Below the pieces are notes generated by a model. That model was not told the DNA's origin. It worked only from the letters and a program-made list of their open reading frames with translations, and made no database searches. Position numbers and translations under genes: made by a program. From NCBI RefSeq assembly GCF_020283565.1, contig NC_060063.1, positions 25,102,777 to 25,166,776 on the forward strand: DNA of 64,000 bases. The letters are read 5' to 3'. Below, piece after piece: positions 35,666 to 47,518 of the stretch; the first letter of the stretch is position 1; the number at the start of each line of letters is the position of its first letter. This DNA is from Trifolium pratense. Its lineage: Eukaryota; Streptophyta; Magnoliopsida; Fabales; Fabaceae.

Positions 35666-36724
35666 TACGTTTCAATCCCTTCTGTGTGTGTCTGTTTGTG
35701 ATTCTGAAACCCTTTCTTGTTTGTGTTCGTGTTTTGGATTTAAATTTCTATTAAATTTCTGTTCTTGTTTCCATGATTGATTGAATTTAGGTTAAATTTC
35801 TATTGCATGATTGATCGGTAATGGTAGTGATCTTGAGCTTTTAGGTGAAATTTAATTGTTGTTTGGGTAATTAGCTTGTATGGTTTCTGTCTAAAGGCAA
35901 TGTAAGCATTGTAATTCTGGTTTGTGTCTGATTTATTTTCATCCACTTCTTGTCTAATGGATACTTAGGTGTTGATGTGTATATTAGTTTTGCAGTTCGA
36001 TTTAATATGCAGTCCATATCGAGCTGCACATTAACTTTTCTATGCAATCATTTTGCTTCCTGGAATTGATTGTTATTCCTGACACTTCATATTGCTTATT
36101 TTGCTTCTTAAAATTCATATTTGCTTCCTAAAACTCATTTCCGATTGGTTGTTGTTGTTCCAGCCTGCTGCAATTGGTTGTTTCTATTGTTGTGAAAGAA
36201 AGAAAAAACCTAAATTGCGGAATCTAGGATCCAAAATTATTGTTGTTCTCAAGCTATGCTCCAAAAGGGTAATTTTGTCAGTTTGAAGGGTCTGGAAGCA
36301 ATATAGGGGGGCCTAAAAAGCAATTTTCTACAATCGTAGTGCCGGCAACCGGCAACCGGATAGGGCTCACCGAGAACGAACCCTATAAGCTAATTGGATT
36401 TTCGAGTTTGAAGGTTATTACTACAGATCAGTTTTTGTAAAAGATAAAGGTATTTTTTTTTCTTCTCAATTTTGATTTTAACCCTCTGCACAAGACAATA
36501 TGCATTCAAATCATAGCTTAGAGATGAAATCATAGTGTGTTCAATTAGGGTAGATGAAATTAAGGAATGTTTCAATTGTCAATTTTGTTATAAAAAAATT
36601 CAGAAATATTTTATTGCATAACAACTATAAGACCTATAATATTGTATATGACTGAGTTTTTGAAGTTTACTATGTGTGTAGAGATATGATTGTGAAGATG
36701 GATGAGTCGTCATATAACAAAAAA

Positions 36725-36880
36725 TAGGGTTAAGAATGTTGTCTAAGTTCGATTCCTGGGTGGAACAATTATTGGTTAGACTTTACTTACCTTCTGGTCG
36801 AACTCTGGATTACCATGACCCCTTTCCCTTGGAATCGGAGGGTTATTACTCTTTTGTTATTTGACATCATATTGTTGAAT
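36725..36880 (+). mobile_element. SINE fragment, family C
   Basis: AAGTTCGATTCCTGGGTGGA is a B-box-like core followed by GACTTTACTTACC and GTCGAACTCTGGA. The same order is found in reverse at about 52465-52625. No clear A box or target duplication, so it is probably truncated. Confidence 0.6.
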
Positions 36881-36954
36881 AGCTAGGTTGGACCTTTACT
36901 TATTTTGCCTTGATCTTTATTAAAGCTCTGAGATTCGTTTGGGTAAACAACTCA

Positions 36955-37190
36955 ATTTAGTGCTTATGTATGTGTTATTTCTGTAATGATAATCAAAGAG
37001 ATAATATGGCTACACTGTTTTTAGATAAGTTCTACATTGTTTCCATAAGCTATCCTGAGAAGCTTATTGAAATAATATGATAACAACGTATGGACATTTT
37101 ATAAACCACTTTCATAAGTTTTCCCAATCATTTATACAAGTGCTTATGTCATAGGATAAACCTGAATAAGCTCTGAAAATGCGCTTCCTA
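36955..37190. mobile_element. MITE-like repeat in the BUD13 5' UTR intron
   Basis: It shares CATTGTTTCCATAAGCTATC and AAGTGCTTATG motifs with the repeats in the RopGEF introns. Degenerate. Confidence 0.55.
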
Positions 37191-37535
37191 ACGCACCTTA
37201 GTAGATTTCATGCATTGCCCTTCCTTGTGACAGTGTTAACTTATAAACATGACGTTTACAGATTACTCCTCTAATATTAGTATTTGTCAATTTGAGTGGT
37301 AAATTTTATGTTGAACTCGTTGATGTTTGTTCAGTTTAGATGTTATGTTACATACATTCGTTTCATTTTTATTACAGCATTCTTTACCTAATGTTGAACT
37401 CATTGATGTGTCTGTTTAGTTTGGATATTACATACAATGTTGTTTCTTTTTTCCTACAGCAATCTTTCTATCTTTTAAGCATCATCTTATAGAATTTAAC
37501 ATTATGTAGGCAAGTACTAAGGTGCGGCTTAAACA

Positions 37536-40500
37536 ATGGGATCTAACTCAATGAAGGATTATCTAAAAAAATATGTTAGTAACCCTCAAGAAGACAAGAA
37601 AAAGAAGAAAAAGAAGAGGAAAACTCTACCACAAGCATCTGGATTGTTAGTCGTTGATGAAGATCCAGCCTGGCAGAAACCCGTGGATCTCGGAGAAGAA
37701 AATGTTGAGAACTCATCCGGTAAATAATGTAGAAATTAATATATACACATATATATATATTCATGTTAGACAATATACTGTGATTTGTTTCTGTATTATT
37801 CAATTTACTATTTGGTTTCCTGTAAGATTTTTTTTTTTAAATGAAAATTTATTCTGTAGCATGCTGTTACTTCTTTTTTTATTGTGCTTTGTTTCTTTTT
37901 TAAAAATGTAATACCCTTATTTTATTGGTCGATGCAGATGAGGAGAAACCGGTAGTTGACGAAGACATTGAAGTAAAGCGTATGAAACGGCTTGAGCAGC
38001 TGAAGGCCAGGCGTTCTTATCATGATATATCCGAGGATGGAAGTGGTTGGATTCCACTTTCTTCTAAGTCTGAGAATCTTGGTGACTCAAATGATATGTC
38101 TCCACCACGTAAGCAGAGGGTTCGAAATGACACTCCTTCACCAGAACCTGAATTAAATCATTCCACTTCTAACAAAACGGGTGCTGATTTATCCCCTTCG
38201 CGTCGGCAGTTGAAACGCAAAGACACTCCATCACCTGAACGTAACTCACAACCTGCACATTCAGAGGAACTGAATTCTGATTTATCTCCTCCTCGTAAAC
38301 ATAGAGATCAGATAGCTCGTGAACCAAGGTTGTCTAAATCAAAATTTGAAGATAGTGATAGATCACCTCCTCGACGGCAACATATGGAAGATCTTTCTCC
38401 ACCTAGACGAGGTCGTCATGATTCTCCCTCTCAAGATACTTTTCATGGAACTGTGTCATCTGACCTTTCACCCCCGAGGAAACGCCAGCATAGTGTTGCA
38501 AGATCGAGTTTATCTGATGTTTCTCGTCATTCGCATCCATCTTTCGATCATGACCTATCTCCACCAAGGAAGAAATCGAAGGAGCTATCCATTGCAGGAT
38601 CTGTTAATGAAAGAAAGACGGGTTTGATTTCTGGTAAGGATATCAGAGAAGAGATTGACAAAAAGAAGAAGGAGGATTTGCTGAGGTAATTGTTCAATTG
38701 TTATAAGTTTTTTTTTTTTTTCCATGCACATATTATTATGTACTAGTTAAATTCTCATTAATATTCATGCCATAATCTTGTTCTATATTATTTTCTTGTC
38801 TATGTACAAATGCTTAAATATTTTTTTTTTCCACTATCAATATTATAATTCATTAATCAAGAAATAAAGCCAATAAGAATATACATTTCAAGAACTATTT
38901 CTTTTAAACCTGAAGATATTAAATAGAGGTCACAGAATAGCTTTATCTATATCGCTATTATGCCCACGTAAATGTTCTGATTATCTATTCCTTTATGCAG
39001 ACTTAAACAGATGGACCCTGTCATCAGTGGGCGTGGCGCTGAACCTGTATTTCGTGATAACAAAGGTAAGGAGTTGAAGTAAATTTTTAGTTGTTATTCT
39101 CTCCAATCTATTGGATGACTTTGTGATGGGATCTCTAGAGAGAAAATCCGAGTGGAAGGAACCAATGGACTGGGGGAATGGCATATCTAGTAAGTTACTG
39201 CTAAGTGAAGGGAATACACGTGCAGGGAGTGTGGGAAGGGGAGCTTAGCTTTAGGATTATAGACAGGCATTATTCTGTAACTAATTTTTTTTCCTTAGTA
39301 AAAATACATATACACTTTTTCTTTGGGTCAATATCATTTTGTGATAAGACGAGTTACTCAATCTAGCTGATTTTTTTTGCAGGAGCACGCATTACCAAAG
39401 AGGAATACGTAAACTCAAAACAGAAAGTAGAAGAAAAGCCCAAGGTATTTTGTGTACTGTATATTTTGTTTAGCACTGTATTTCTTATCTGGATGTAGCT
39501 TTCTGTATACTACCTGTATGCAATTGGCTGCATATTATTTAGGTGTAGTTAAATGAATATATTCTTGGTTTAATTACATTTTTGGTCCTTGTAGTTTGAG
39601 CTATGTGTGGTTTTGATCCCTTTAGTTTTTTTTTTCGAGTGATTTTTAGTCCCTCTAGTTTGGAATTTGTAGAACGTGAGATTAGGGTTTCGAGAAAAGA
39701 AAAAAAAAATTGGTTAAATTTGATATTTTAGTTGGTATATATTTTTTGAAATAATGTATAATAATTTGGTATTTTAAATTGGAAAATGTTAACATGTGCC
39801 CTGTTAAGGAGTCTAATATAGATATTTTTTTTGGTACTTGTGTAATCAGCCTTTTCTAACATTAAATATTTTGCATTATTTAGTGCTAAGTTTCTTTATT
39901 TGGATAGCTTATCATGTGCCCCAATAGCACATGTTAACATGACCCTTTTAAATTTGTAGAATGCGAGATTAGGGTTTTGAGAAAAGAATATTTGTGAATT
40001 TTTTAGTGAAATGCTTAAAACAATTTAATCAATTCAAATTGGGAAATTTTTAATAGATTATGAGAATTTGAGAGTTTGAAGTAAATGAAAAGGGATGGAA
40101 GGGCTTAATTGTAACAATTAAAACTTGAGGGACTGAGATTGCTCAAAAAAAAAACCAGACATTGCTCAAACTAGAGGGACCAAAATTATTATTAATTCTA
40201 TACCATTTTTGAGATCCAAGATTTGTTTATGTAATATGAGTGATTAGAAAGATACTTGCTTGTTTTGGATATGTTCACATACTGAGATTTTCCTAAAGGA
40301 CTATCTGCAAATTAAAATTACCAATACACAATTCTGCATGTTATTTATATCAAGATGATTGCCTAGATAGTTTTTGAGCATTACTATGAATGATATGTCC
40401 CAACTCCCAACTTTCTCTCTGATGTCTCATGATTTCATTCTTAAATATTTCTTGTCATGCGTAGCTGTTCATTCATCATATCAAATATATTCATGAAACT

Positions 40501-42928
40501 GAAAGTAGGTTTGTCGTCGTAGAGTGAAAGTTATATAAAGATTTCCTTACAGAATATAGTGTAAGTTATGTGTACATGTACACATGTTAGCTGAATGATA
40601 ATTTTATTAATGCGGTGTAAAAATATATAATTCTACCTATATTTCATCTAGAAGACAAGAAACCATCTATATTTGTTTAGTTATTTTGTTCCTATAGTGT
40701 AAATGAAGTATGAAAGCTATACGTATAGATGTTTTAACATTGATGTTATTTGTGTTATCTTAAGAAAAATAGCAAGTTGAGTTATTGGCTATCTTCTTGA
40801 CTTTCAGGAGATTCAAATAGAATGGGGCAAAGGCTTGGCTCAAAAGCGAGAAGCTGAGGCAAGGCAAAAGGAACTAGAGGTTCAGAAGGAAAAACCTTTT
40901 GCTCGGACCAGGTATATAGAAAGAAAATAGTGTTGTGCACTGTCTTAAATCTGTTATCTTAATTCCTGCAGTAACCTATTACGTGTCATGTATTTAATCT
41001 ATAGCAGTATAGCGGATAGTGGGATAGCCACTATTGTGAAGTCTAAAAAACAATGTAGTAATGTACAAAGAATAATGCTAGCAACACACTCTTTAACAAA
41101 CACACTCAAACACACTCTCTTTTATTGGTTGAAATTCACATGGGTCCCATAAAAAAATGTGGACCCATATAACTTTTATGGGACCCATATAAATTTTAAC
41201 CAATAGAAGAGAGTGTGTTAGAGTGTGTTTGTTAAAGAGTGTGTTGCTAGCACTCCTCAATGTACAAATTAAACTAAAATTTCAAAAAGATACATAAATA
41301 CTAAAAAAAAAACAGAAAAAGACAAAATTAAAGGGACAATCATACTTAATAATTATAAAATTTGCCATTTCCCATCAAAATGACAAAATCAAGTTCTAAA
41401 AGTAAACAAAATGACAGGCCATTTCATCACTTGATTCAAACTCTTGTTTTTCCACCTCCAACTCATCATCTCCATTAGCCACATCTGTAGTGAGTCTAGA
41501 TTTCTTTAGCGGTATTCTGTAGTGAGTCTAGATTTCTTTAGCGGTATAACAGATAATGGGATGGCTGCAATTTGCGGCAGCGACAACCTACACTGCTGAA
41601 GGTGGAACGCTGAACCCTGCCACTGCTACGCTATTCCGCTGTAGCGGCAGTATTGACACCATAGTTTTAGACCAAGTCATGTGCTTGGTCATATACTTGT
41701 TAAACCTAATCTGGTAGCATGCAACAACTAGAGCTTGATGTAGACAAGCAATTTGTATTTACACGGTAAATTTTGACACACAGGCTCTGGGCTGTTAGAA
41801 TTGGTTAGATTTGTTTTATAAATGAAAATGAATGGCCGTCTTTACTGACTATGAGAAAATAATCTATCAATTTGCTTATTAATTCTCTTTTAACAGTCTT
41901 CATGAGTTGAGCTTTAATCCACTTAGTTGACATAACACTAAAGTGATGATTGATTTATCATATTCTTAATAGATGTTTTAATTGTTCAGATGTATACGAG
42001 TCTATCACATTTTGCACTGATACTAATGTTCTCAAAATGATAAAAATCTTGTTCAAAATGGTCAAAGAAACTGATACCATTCAAGTTCAATGACTATTGT
42101 TGAACCTGCTATCTAATATTTGCTGTTCTAGTCAGGCCTCTGTAGTAAATGTCAACTCTTTGTGCCAGTCTTTAAAAGTTACCTAATTTTCTGTGACAGA
42201 CTGACAGTATGAAAGTTTATTTATAAAATTGTTAATATGTTATTGAAAGTTAGAAAACAGTCATGATTTTGGTATTTATTGCGTGAGTTTGATATCATTT
42301 TAAAGATTTCTTTTTCCTTCTCTTCTCTTCTCTTCTCTCTATCTCTTATAATGCATTCTTTGTTTTCTTTTCAGAGATGATCCTGAACTTGACAAGTCAC
42401 TGAAGGAGAGGATAAGATGGGGTGATCCTATGGCCCATCTAGTAAAGGTAATGTGATGCAACTCTTACTGCTGGACACTTGTGATGATATAGGAGTTTGA
42501 TCTGTTCTGATGACTAATATGTTTTTTGTGTCAATTATCATTTGTGCAGAAAAAATATCCAGAGCCTGTTCTGCCGAACTTGGGGGATAGTGATAAAATG
42601 AGGGAATCTGGTTTTGTTGTTCCTCAAGAGATACCAAGTCATAGCTGGTTGAAGAGAGGTTTAGATGCCGCTCCAAATCGGTATGGGATACGGCCGGGAC
42701 GACATTGGGATGGTGTTGATCGTAGTAACGGTTAGTTTCATATTTGCCATGTTTTTTATACCTTGATTTTATATTCAGATATTTATAGAAATATTGGGAA
42801 ACTATTCTAAATCATAGACTTGACCTCTTTCTCTCTTCGTAGGGTTCGAGAAGGCATTGTTTAAGAGGATGAATGAGAGACAAGCTACAGACAAAGAGGC
42901 TTATCTTTGGTCTGTCTCTGATATGTAA
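37536..42928 (+). CDS. BUD13: BUD13 homologue, RES-complex splicing factor, 8 coding exons
   Basis: BUD13 is a subunit of the RES (retention and splicing) complex on activated spliceosomes, with Snu17 and Pml1 partners in yeast. Coding exons: 37536-37719, 37938-38685, 39001-39065, 39383-39444, 40808-40911, 42375-42447, 42550-42730, 42843-42928. They give 501 codons (500 aa) in one frame with GT/AG borders. The N terminus is lysine-rich (DKKKKKKKRK). The middle, mostly exon 2, holds about seven SPPR/SPSR motifs and is likely disordered and phosphorylated. The C terminus carries the conserved Bud13 domain: VISGRGAEPVFRD, WGKGLAQKREAE, then APNRYGIRPGRHWDGVDRSN and FEKALFKRMNERQ. Introns 4 and 5 (1.36 and 1.46 kb) hold MITEs. 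It is expected in the nucleus. The assignment is firm. Confidence 0.96.
39566..40200. mobile_element. Foldback MITE in BUD13 intron 4, itself split by another MITE
   Basis: The ends read TTTTTGGTCCTTGTAGTTTGAGC (left) and GCTCAAACTAGAGGGACC (right), inverted. The inner part contains the younger MITE 39781-39945. Around it AATTTGTAGAA(C/T)G(T/C)GAGATTAGGG occurs on both sides. Confidence 0.6.
39781..39945. mobile_element. Mutator-type MITE with 9-bp target duplication
   Basis: TTTTAAATT is present at 39772-39780 and 39946-39954. The terminal inverted repeats centre on ATGTTAACATGTGCCC / GCACATGTTAACAT. The same terminal motif is found in the MITE 55782-55957. Confidence 0.82.
41070..41258. 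mobile_element. Mutator-type MITE in BUD13 intron 5 with 10-bp target duplication
   Basis: AATGTACAAA flanks both sides (41060-41069 and 41259-41268). The inverted ends TGCTAGCAACACACTCTTTA and TAAAGAGTGTGTTGCTAGCA match almost perfectly for about 35 bp. Length 189 bp. Confidence 0.9.
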
Positions 42929-43307
42929 AACTTACATTATATTGTAACAACATTCAAACAAAGTATGGTTGATCTGGCATATTTTCCAAGTGTACTCAGG
43001 GGGCTATTTGGGAGGCATGTTTGTAAAGATGTTAATATGATGTTTTCATGTTAATTATGGAAAATGATGAGCCATAGTTTTCTTCATTGTTCTAATCCTG
43101 CAGAAAAATGAGGAAATTTTTTGTCAACCTGGGTTTCATATTGAAAGTGTATTAGTGGATGGATGAGCCATACTTATTTGTAGTAGTATCGACCAGTTTT
43201 TTTCCCCAAGTAATGTTAACTAATTTAACTGTTTGTGTAGTTTAAGTTTTAAAGTGACATTGTTTTTTTGAGTTAAGACAAGCAGTTATATTTTGGCAAA
43301 TAAATTC

Positions 43308-43531
43308 CAAATTTACCTTTAAGCTATTTAATTCCCAATAATTTACCTTTCATTTAAGCTATTTAATTCTCAATTTCAATCTTCTTTACTCAATCAAATA
43401 ACTTTTTTTCAATAACCACAGAACATTTTATAACTTCCATTTTATAAAGAAGATTGAAATTGTGAATTAAATAGCTTAAATGAAAGGTAAATTATTGGAA
43501 TTAAATAGCTTAAAATGAAAGGTAAATTTGG
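43308..43531. repeat. Large near-perfect foldback (arms about 85 bp)
   Basis: The left arm starts CCAAATTTACCTTTAAGCTA and the right arm ends TTAAAATGAAAGGTAAATTT. Arms pair almost throughout around a loop of about 50 bp. The sub-motif AAGCTATTTAATTC also repeats directly within each arm. Probably a MITE; it could fold into a long hairpin RNA. Confidence 0.85.
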
Positions 43532-43984
43532 AAGAAAAAAATGATCACGCCAGAACTTTGATAGATTGCTAAATTAAAATATAAACATTGTGAAAATATT
43601 TTTTTGTGAACAAAGATTTCTCTGAAATATATTGTGTAGACATATCATTTGAGTCTTCGAGATAATTGAAATTTATTTAAAAGATCACTCTTATATTAAT
43701 GGATGTTCAAATACTTTGATAACCTAAAAGTAATGTGTCTACTGCATTATAATTTTGAAAATGTGTAATGTCACAGGACTTCGAACTTATGCGTATGGAG
43801 AAAATTCGGTAGGGAGAGAAGAATCCATCTTGTGTGTCCAACACATTCCCCGATGAAATTAATCATTGCTAACTGTGGTGGAAACTTTATATCAAAAAAC
43901 CATGATAGCTAATAAAAAACAATGATTTGGTCTAAGGATAAAAAAACAAGTTTAGAGCTTTGAAGATTATGAATTCGAGCGGTA

Positions 43985-44110
43985 GAAATAACATGTCTAA
44001 ATTGCTAATGTCGGACGTCATGATCGAGGTTCAAACCCCGGTCACTCCATTTTGTGTGCGTGAGTTTTCAATAGTTTTGTCATTTCATCTATCAACAAAA
44101 AAAAATAAAT
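43985..44110 (+). mobile_element. SINE with B box and A-rich tail
   Basis: GAGGTTCAAACCCCGG is a good B box. TTTTGTCATTTCATCTATCAAC and then an A-rich run (44096-44108) end the element. The 5' part with the A box is degenerate. No target duplication was recognised. Confidence 0.5.
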
Positions 44111-44712
44111 AGTAAAAGAACAACAATAATAAACCCTTATTGTAAAAAAAATATAAAAAATAATAATAAACACTTATTGTAAAAAAATAAAATAAAATAA
44201 ACACTTGAAAAAACAATTAATTAATGAGCAAAAAGGATTTTCTTCATCATCATCGCTCACCCTCCCCATAGTCACACCACTATCCATCAAATTTGATTTT
44301 CTTTCTTCCCTAAAACTTCCAACAATCGAGCAAAAAGGATTCACATCTTCAATCTCAATTCTCAAATAAGCAAAATCAAAGTGTCAACCTCAAATCCTCA
44401 ATCTTGAGATTGAAAATCTAAGGTAAAGTGAGTATTTCAATTTTTCCATATTCTATTCTCTTTTTTTCAGCTGAACCCTAAAACCCCAATTTGTTAAAAA
44501 CTTCTATTTTCTCAATTCCTTTATAATCAATTGGTGTGAAGAACAATAGTATTTAGTTGTGATTTTCATCTGTTATGTTCCGTAGGTTATTGTATGTCTT
44601 GGATTTGTTCATCTAGCTTTGATAGTGTGTTTTTGGTGTTGGTGATATGGTTATTTGTTTGGGTAGTGTCTTGCTCCTGCTATATTATGCAAGTGTTAAT
44701 ACGAGTTCCACT

Positions 44713-44810
44713 CTTTGAAGCACCGACACACCGACACTTATAGTTACATTGAATTGTGTTATTTTTTCAAATTATTATCGGTGTCGACGTGTCAGTGTCC
44801 GTGCTTCATA
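44713..44810. mobile_element. Small Mutator-type MITE with 9-bp target duplication
   Basis: AGTTCCACT at 44704-44712 and 44811-44819 flank a 98-bp body with ends TTTGAAGCACCGACAC and GTGTCCGTGCTTCATA. It is a shorter relative of 29586-29762. Confidence 0.82.
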
Positions 44811-44929
44811 AGTTCCACTAGACCTCACTGAATTATAATTTCAAAGTTTGAAGAATTGCATTATGATATGGTCACGGGTTTGGATGTGAAATTGGCTTAG
44901 ATACAACAATAGAAGGCTATATATATGAG

Positions 44930-45180
44930 CCATTTTATATTAAATTAAAAGAAAGATTTATTGGCATTGTAAGTGTTAAAGAAACAAGTTTGGTGGTTTG
45001 AGAACTTTAATCCAAAATGAGAATCCATCTGTTTATTATGTGCATTGTTTCGTCCATCAACTTCAATTGGTGCTAAGACTCACAAAGATGTTAGTGGTTT
45101 TTTCAATAAGGTCAATATGCATGTTAATTTCATACGATCTTCTAATAAGAGACAAGAATTGCTTTGAGACAAACAATTAA
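44930..45180 (+). pseudogene. hAT-type transposase fragment (DUF4371-like)
   Basis: Translations give KERFIGIVSVKETS and then RTLIQNENPSVYYVHCFVHQLQL. These match the RFIG..V..TS and SAYYVHCFAHQLQL blocks found in plant zinc-finger/hAT (DUF4371) transposase-like proteins. A stop separates the two blocks and the frame is lost soon after. It is a short decayed fragment inside the presumed KTI12 5' UTR intron. Confidence 0.6.
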
Positions 45181-45702
45181 CTTAGTTTGCTAAATTTCTT
45201 TCATGTTTAGCCACACTAGTAGTATTAAATGTCTGGATCCGCCCCTGCTGATTTCATAAGCTGTATTGGAAAACTGAAAGAAAAAAGAAAAAACTTATTT
45301 TTCATTAGTCATGCCAAACAGTCTCACAAAACTTATGTCAGTAGATAAGATCAAATAAGTCAATCCAAACAGGTCCTAAATAAATTTGTTGATTTTCTTT
45401 AACTTGGGAATAATTTGCTATTTTGTAAATTTGTGGGATTAAATTGCTCTATTCTTACAATTTTGAGGATCAAAATTTTTATTTAGTCCTTATTGTTCCT
45501 TTCACAAAGAGACCGTTTTTTCATATTCTTTCAAAAATATTGGTGATTGTTATATTTATCTTTTTATTATAGCACAGTAGTAACAGTTCCTATAGCATAA
45601 CGTCTAAGTTTTATCGTTATTTATGTATTAATATATTGCAGGTAGTGTTTCTGAAGAGATATCATTTTATCAACTGAGAACATAACAATTTTGTAGTTTC
45701 AA

Positions 45703-46617
45703 ATGGCACTGGTTGTAATCTGTGGTCAACCATGCAGTGGAAAATCCAAAGCTGCGTTATGTCTGGCGGAAGCTCTCAAACAATCTTCAGAATTGAAATA
45801 TCAAGTGAGAATCATAGATGAAGCTTCTTTTCATCTTGATCGAAATCAAAGTTACGCGAATATGCCATCAGAGAAGAATTTAAGAGGAGTTCTTAGGTCA
45901 GAAGTTGATAGGTCTCTGTCAAAAGATACTGTTATCATCGTTGATTCTTTGAATAACATTAAGGGTTATCGATATGAGCTATGGTGTTTGGCTCGTGCTG
46001 CCGGGATTAGATACTGTGTTTTTTACTGTGATGTTGAAGATAATGATTGTAGAAAATGGAATCAAGAGCGTAGGGAGAAAGGTGAGGACAACTATGATGA
46101 TGTAATATTTGAAGATTTGGTAAGGAGGTTTGAGAAACCGGAGAGAAGAAACCGATGGGATTCACCTTTGTTTGAGTTGAAATCAGCATCGTCTTCTTTG
46201 TCTGATTCTGCCTCCATTGTAGATGATGCTGTCTCCTACATAACCAAAAAACTGGACTCCAAAACCCGTGATGTGAAGATATTGCAACCATCAATTGCAA
46301 CTCAAACAAAACGTTTTTCGGATGCAAATTCTCTCCATGAGTTAGACAAAGCAACACAAGAGGTTACTAATGCTATAGCAGAAGCTCAATCTCGTGATCT
46401 TGGTATGCTACCAGCTAATGGCATTTCTATAGGGAAAGATTTTCCTCCTATCAATCTTTCAAGATCAGTTGGGTTGCCAGAGCTTCGCAGGTTGCGACGT
46501 ACGTTCATGAAATTAACAGGTCAAACAAGTTTGAGCGGGAAACCTCCTCCTTCTGATTCAGATAGTGCTAAAAGAATGTTTATTGATTACTTGAACAGGG
46601 AACTTGGAACTTCATGA
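45703..46617 (+). CDS. KTI12: KTI12/DRL1 homologue, Elongator-associated ATPase-like protein
   Basis: KTI12 binds the Elongator complex and is needed for wobble-uridine modification of tRNA; the Arabidopsis homologue DRL1/ELO4 affects leaf and meristem development. This is a 304-aa single coding exon, close to the plant family length (about 300). The P-loop GQPCSGKS is at residues 8-15. A VIVDSLNNIKGYRYELW Walker-B-like block follows, then FYCDVED and RFEKPERRNRWDSPLF, both typical of KTI12. The C-terminal half ends with GLPELRRLRRTFMKL, the conserved tail of the family. The start is the first ATG after a likely 5' UTR intron acceptor. No damage seen. Confidence 0.95.
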   Translation: MALVVICGQPCSGKSKAALCLAEALKQSSELKYQVRIIDEASFHLDRNQSYANMPSEKNLRGVLRSEVDRSLSKDTVIIVDSLNNIKGYRYELWCLARAAGIRYCVFYCDVEDNDCRKWNQERREKGEDNYDDVIFEDLVRRFEKPERRNRWDSPLFELKSASSSLSDSASIVDDAVSYITKKLDSKTRDVKILQPSIATQTKRFSDANSLHELDKATQEVTNAIAEAQSRDLGMLPANGISIGKDFPPINLSRSVGLPELRRLRRTFMKLTGQTSLSGKPPPSDSDSAKRMFIDYLNRELGTS

Positions 46618-47391
46618 AGAAAAGTATGTTGCAGTAATTTTATCATTGAATTTATATGTGTGCTTGATTAATTAAATACAGAGATGTTTTAGATATTTAC
46701 TTAGAGCATTGTTGATGAATAAACTGTTTATCCCCTCTAGTTTTTATTGTAATATCAATTGATTGCTTCTCTCCAATCCAAGCTAAGGTTATTTATGTGA
46801 ATATCTAGTCAACAAAGATGTTGAGCTAGGATTTAGTATATTAGGTATGTAGAACATGTCAGACCTAATGATCCTAGGTCTATATATAGCCGCCGCCGCC
46901 GCCTCCTCCCCGTGGGCTTGGCGGGCCCATTAGGCCTAGAGAACCTTCAAGCAAGAAATTTTAGAAAACAACTTGCATTTCAAGGTAACCTTGAATGACT
47001 GTACTTATACTTACAAGAACCTATACAAATATTTATAATAATACATATATATCATTTTTAAAAAAATAAGATAAAACAGACGAATATTCCTAAACTAGAT
47101 ATTGACTGTGATCTGGGGACATTTGAACTCTTGATGAAAGTCATATACCTGTAAAACTAAAGATAATAGCAGGGATATTATGCAATTAGAAAAATACTGG
47201 ACATAATCATTTTACTTTTTTTTTTTTAATAAATATATTATGTCACTTGACATATATTTTCCGGAAACTTGGCCTCACAATATATTGTACCGTATAACAT
47301 AGCTGACAACTTGCACCAGTTTCATAAAACATATCTGGACAAGTTATGTCAGTTTGATAGAACATATCTGGACAAGTTATGTCAGTTTCAT

Positions 47392-47518
47392 TTTTATTTT
47401 TTTTTAAGAAACTAAATTAGCTCATCCAAATTAACATCAGAGAGAATCGAGCCTCAGACCTCAAGAGGAGCACACTCTCAAGTCTCAAGCCAATATCAAT
47501 GCACCAACCCAAGTGGGT
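47392..47518 (-). mobile_element. tRNA-derived SINE (family B) with 15-bp target duplication
   Basis: TTATGTCAGTTTCAT at 47377-47391 and 47519-47533 flanks it. The - strand shows GGGTTGGTGCATTGATATTGG near the start, a B-box-like GGCTCGATTCTCTC, and an A-rich tail (T-rich 47392-47405). It is related to 22936-23141 but shorter. Confidence 0.85.

Larger units (their letters stand above)
32657..36339. other. Intergenic DNA between RopGEF and BUD13
   Basis: No gene recognised. A degenerate SINE-like piece lies at about 33115-33205 (- strand). AGGGGGGTGAATTAGGTTTTA and neighbouring sequence at 33230-33420 look like an LTR retrotransposon remnant. Two tandem-repeat blocks are listed separately. 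The open stretches 34663-34857 and 35289-35651 have no recognisable protein content. Confidence 0.5.
36340..37509 (+). other. Probable BUD13 5' UTR exon and 1.06-kb 5' UTR intron
   Basis: A donor-like AAAG/GTATTT at 36449/36450 and an acceptor-like TTATGTAG/GC at 37509/37510 would bracket an intron of 1060 bp just before the ATG at 37536. Inside are a SINE fragment (about 36725-36880) and a MITE-like repeat (about 36955-37190). The exon boundaries upstream are inferred. Confidence 0.45.
42929..44214. other. BUD13 3' region and intergenic DNA
   Basis: No further gene. It contains the large foldback 43308-43531 and a SINE at 43985-44110, listed separately. Confidence 0.6.
44215..45702 (+). other. 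Probable KTI12 5' UTR exon and 1.22-kb 5' UTR intron
   Basis: Donor-like CTAAG/GTAAAG at 44422/44423 and acceptor-like ATATTGCAG/GTAG at 45641/45642 would define the intron. The ATG follows at 45703. The intron holds a MITE (44713-44810), a hAT fragment (44930-45180) and a MITE-like repeat (45245-45385). The UTR exons are inferred from splice-site quality only. Confidence 0.45.

Noticed and set aside
46007..46357. 116-codon minus frame opposite KTI12
   Set aside because: Antisense shadow of a conserved coding exon.
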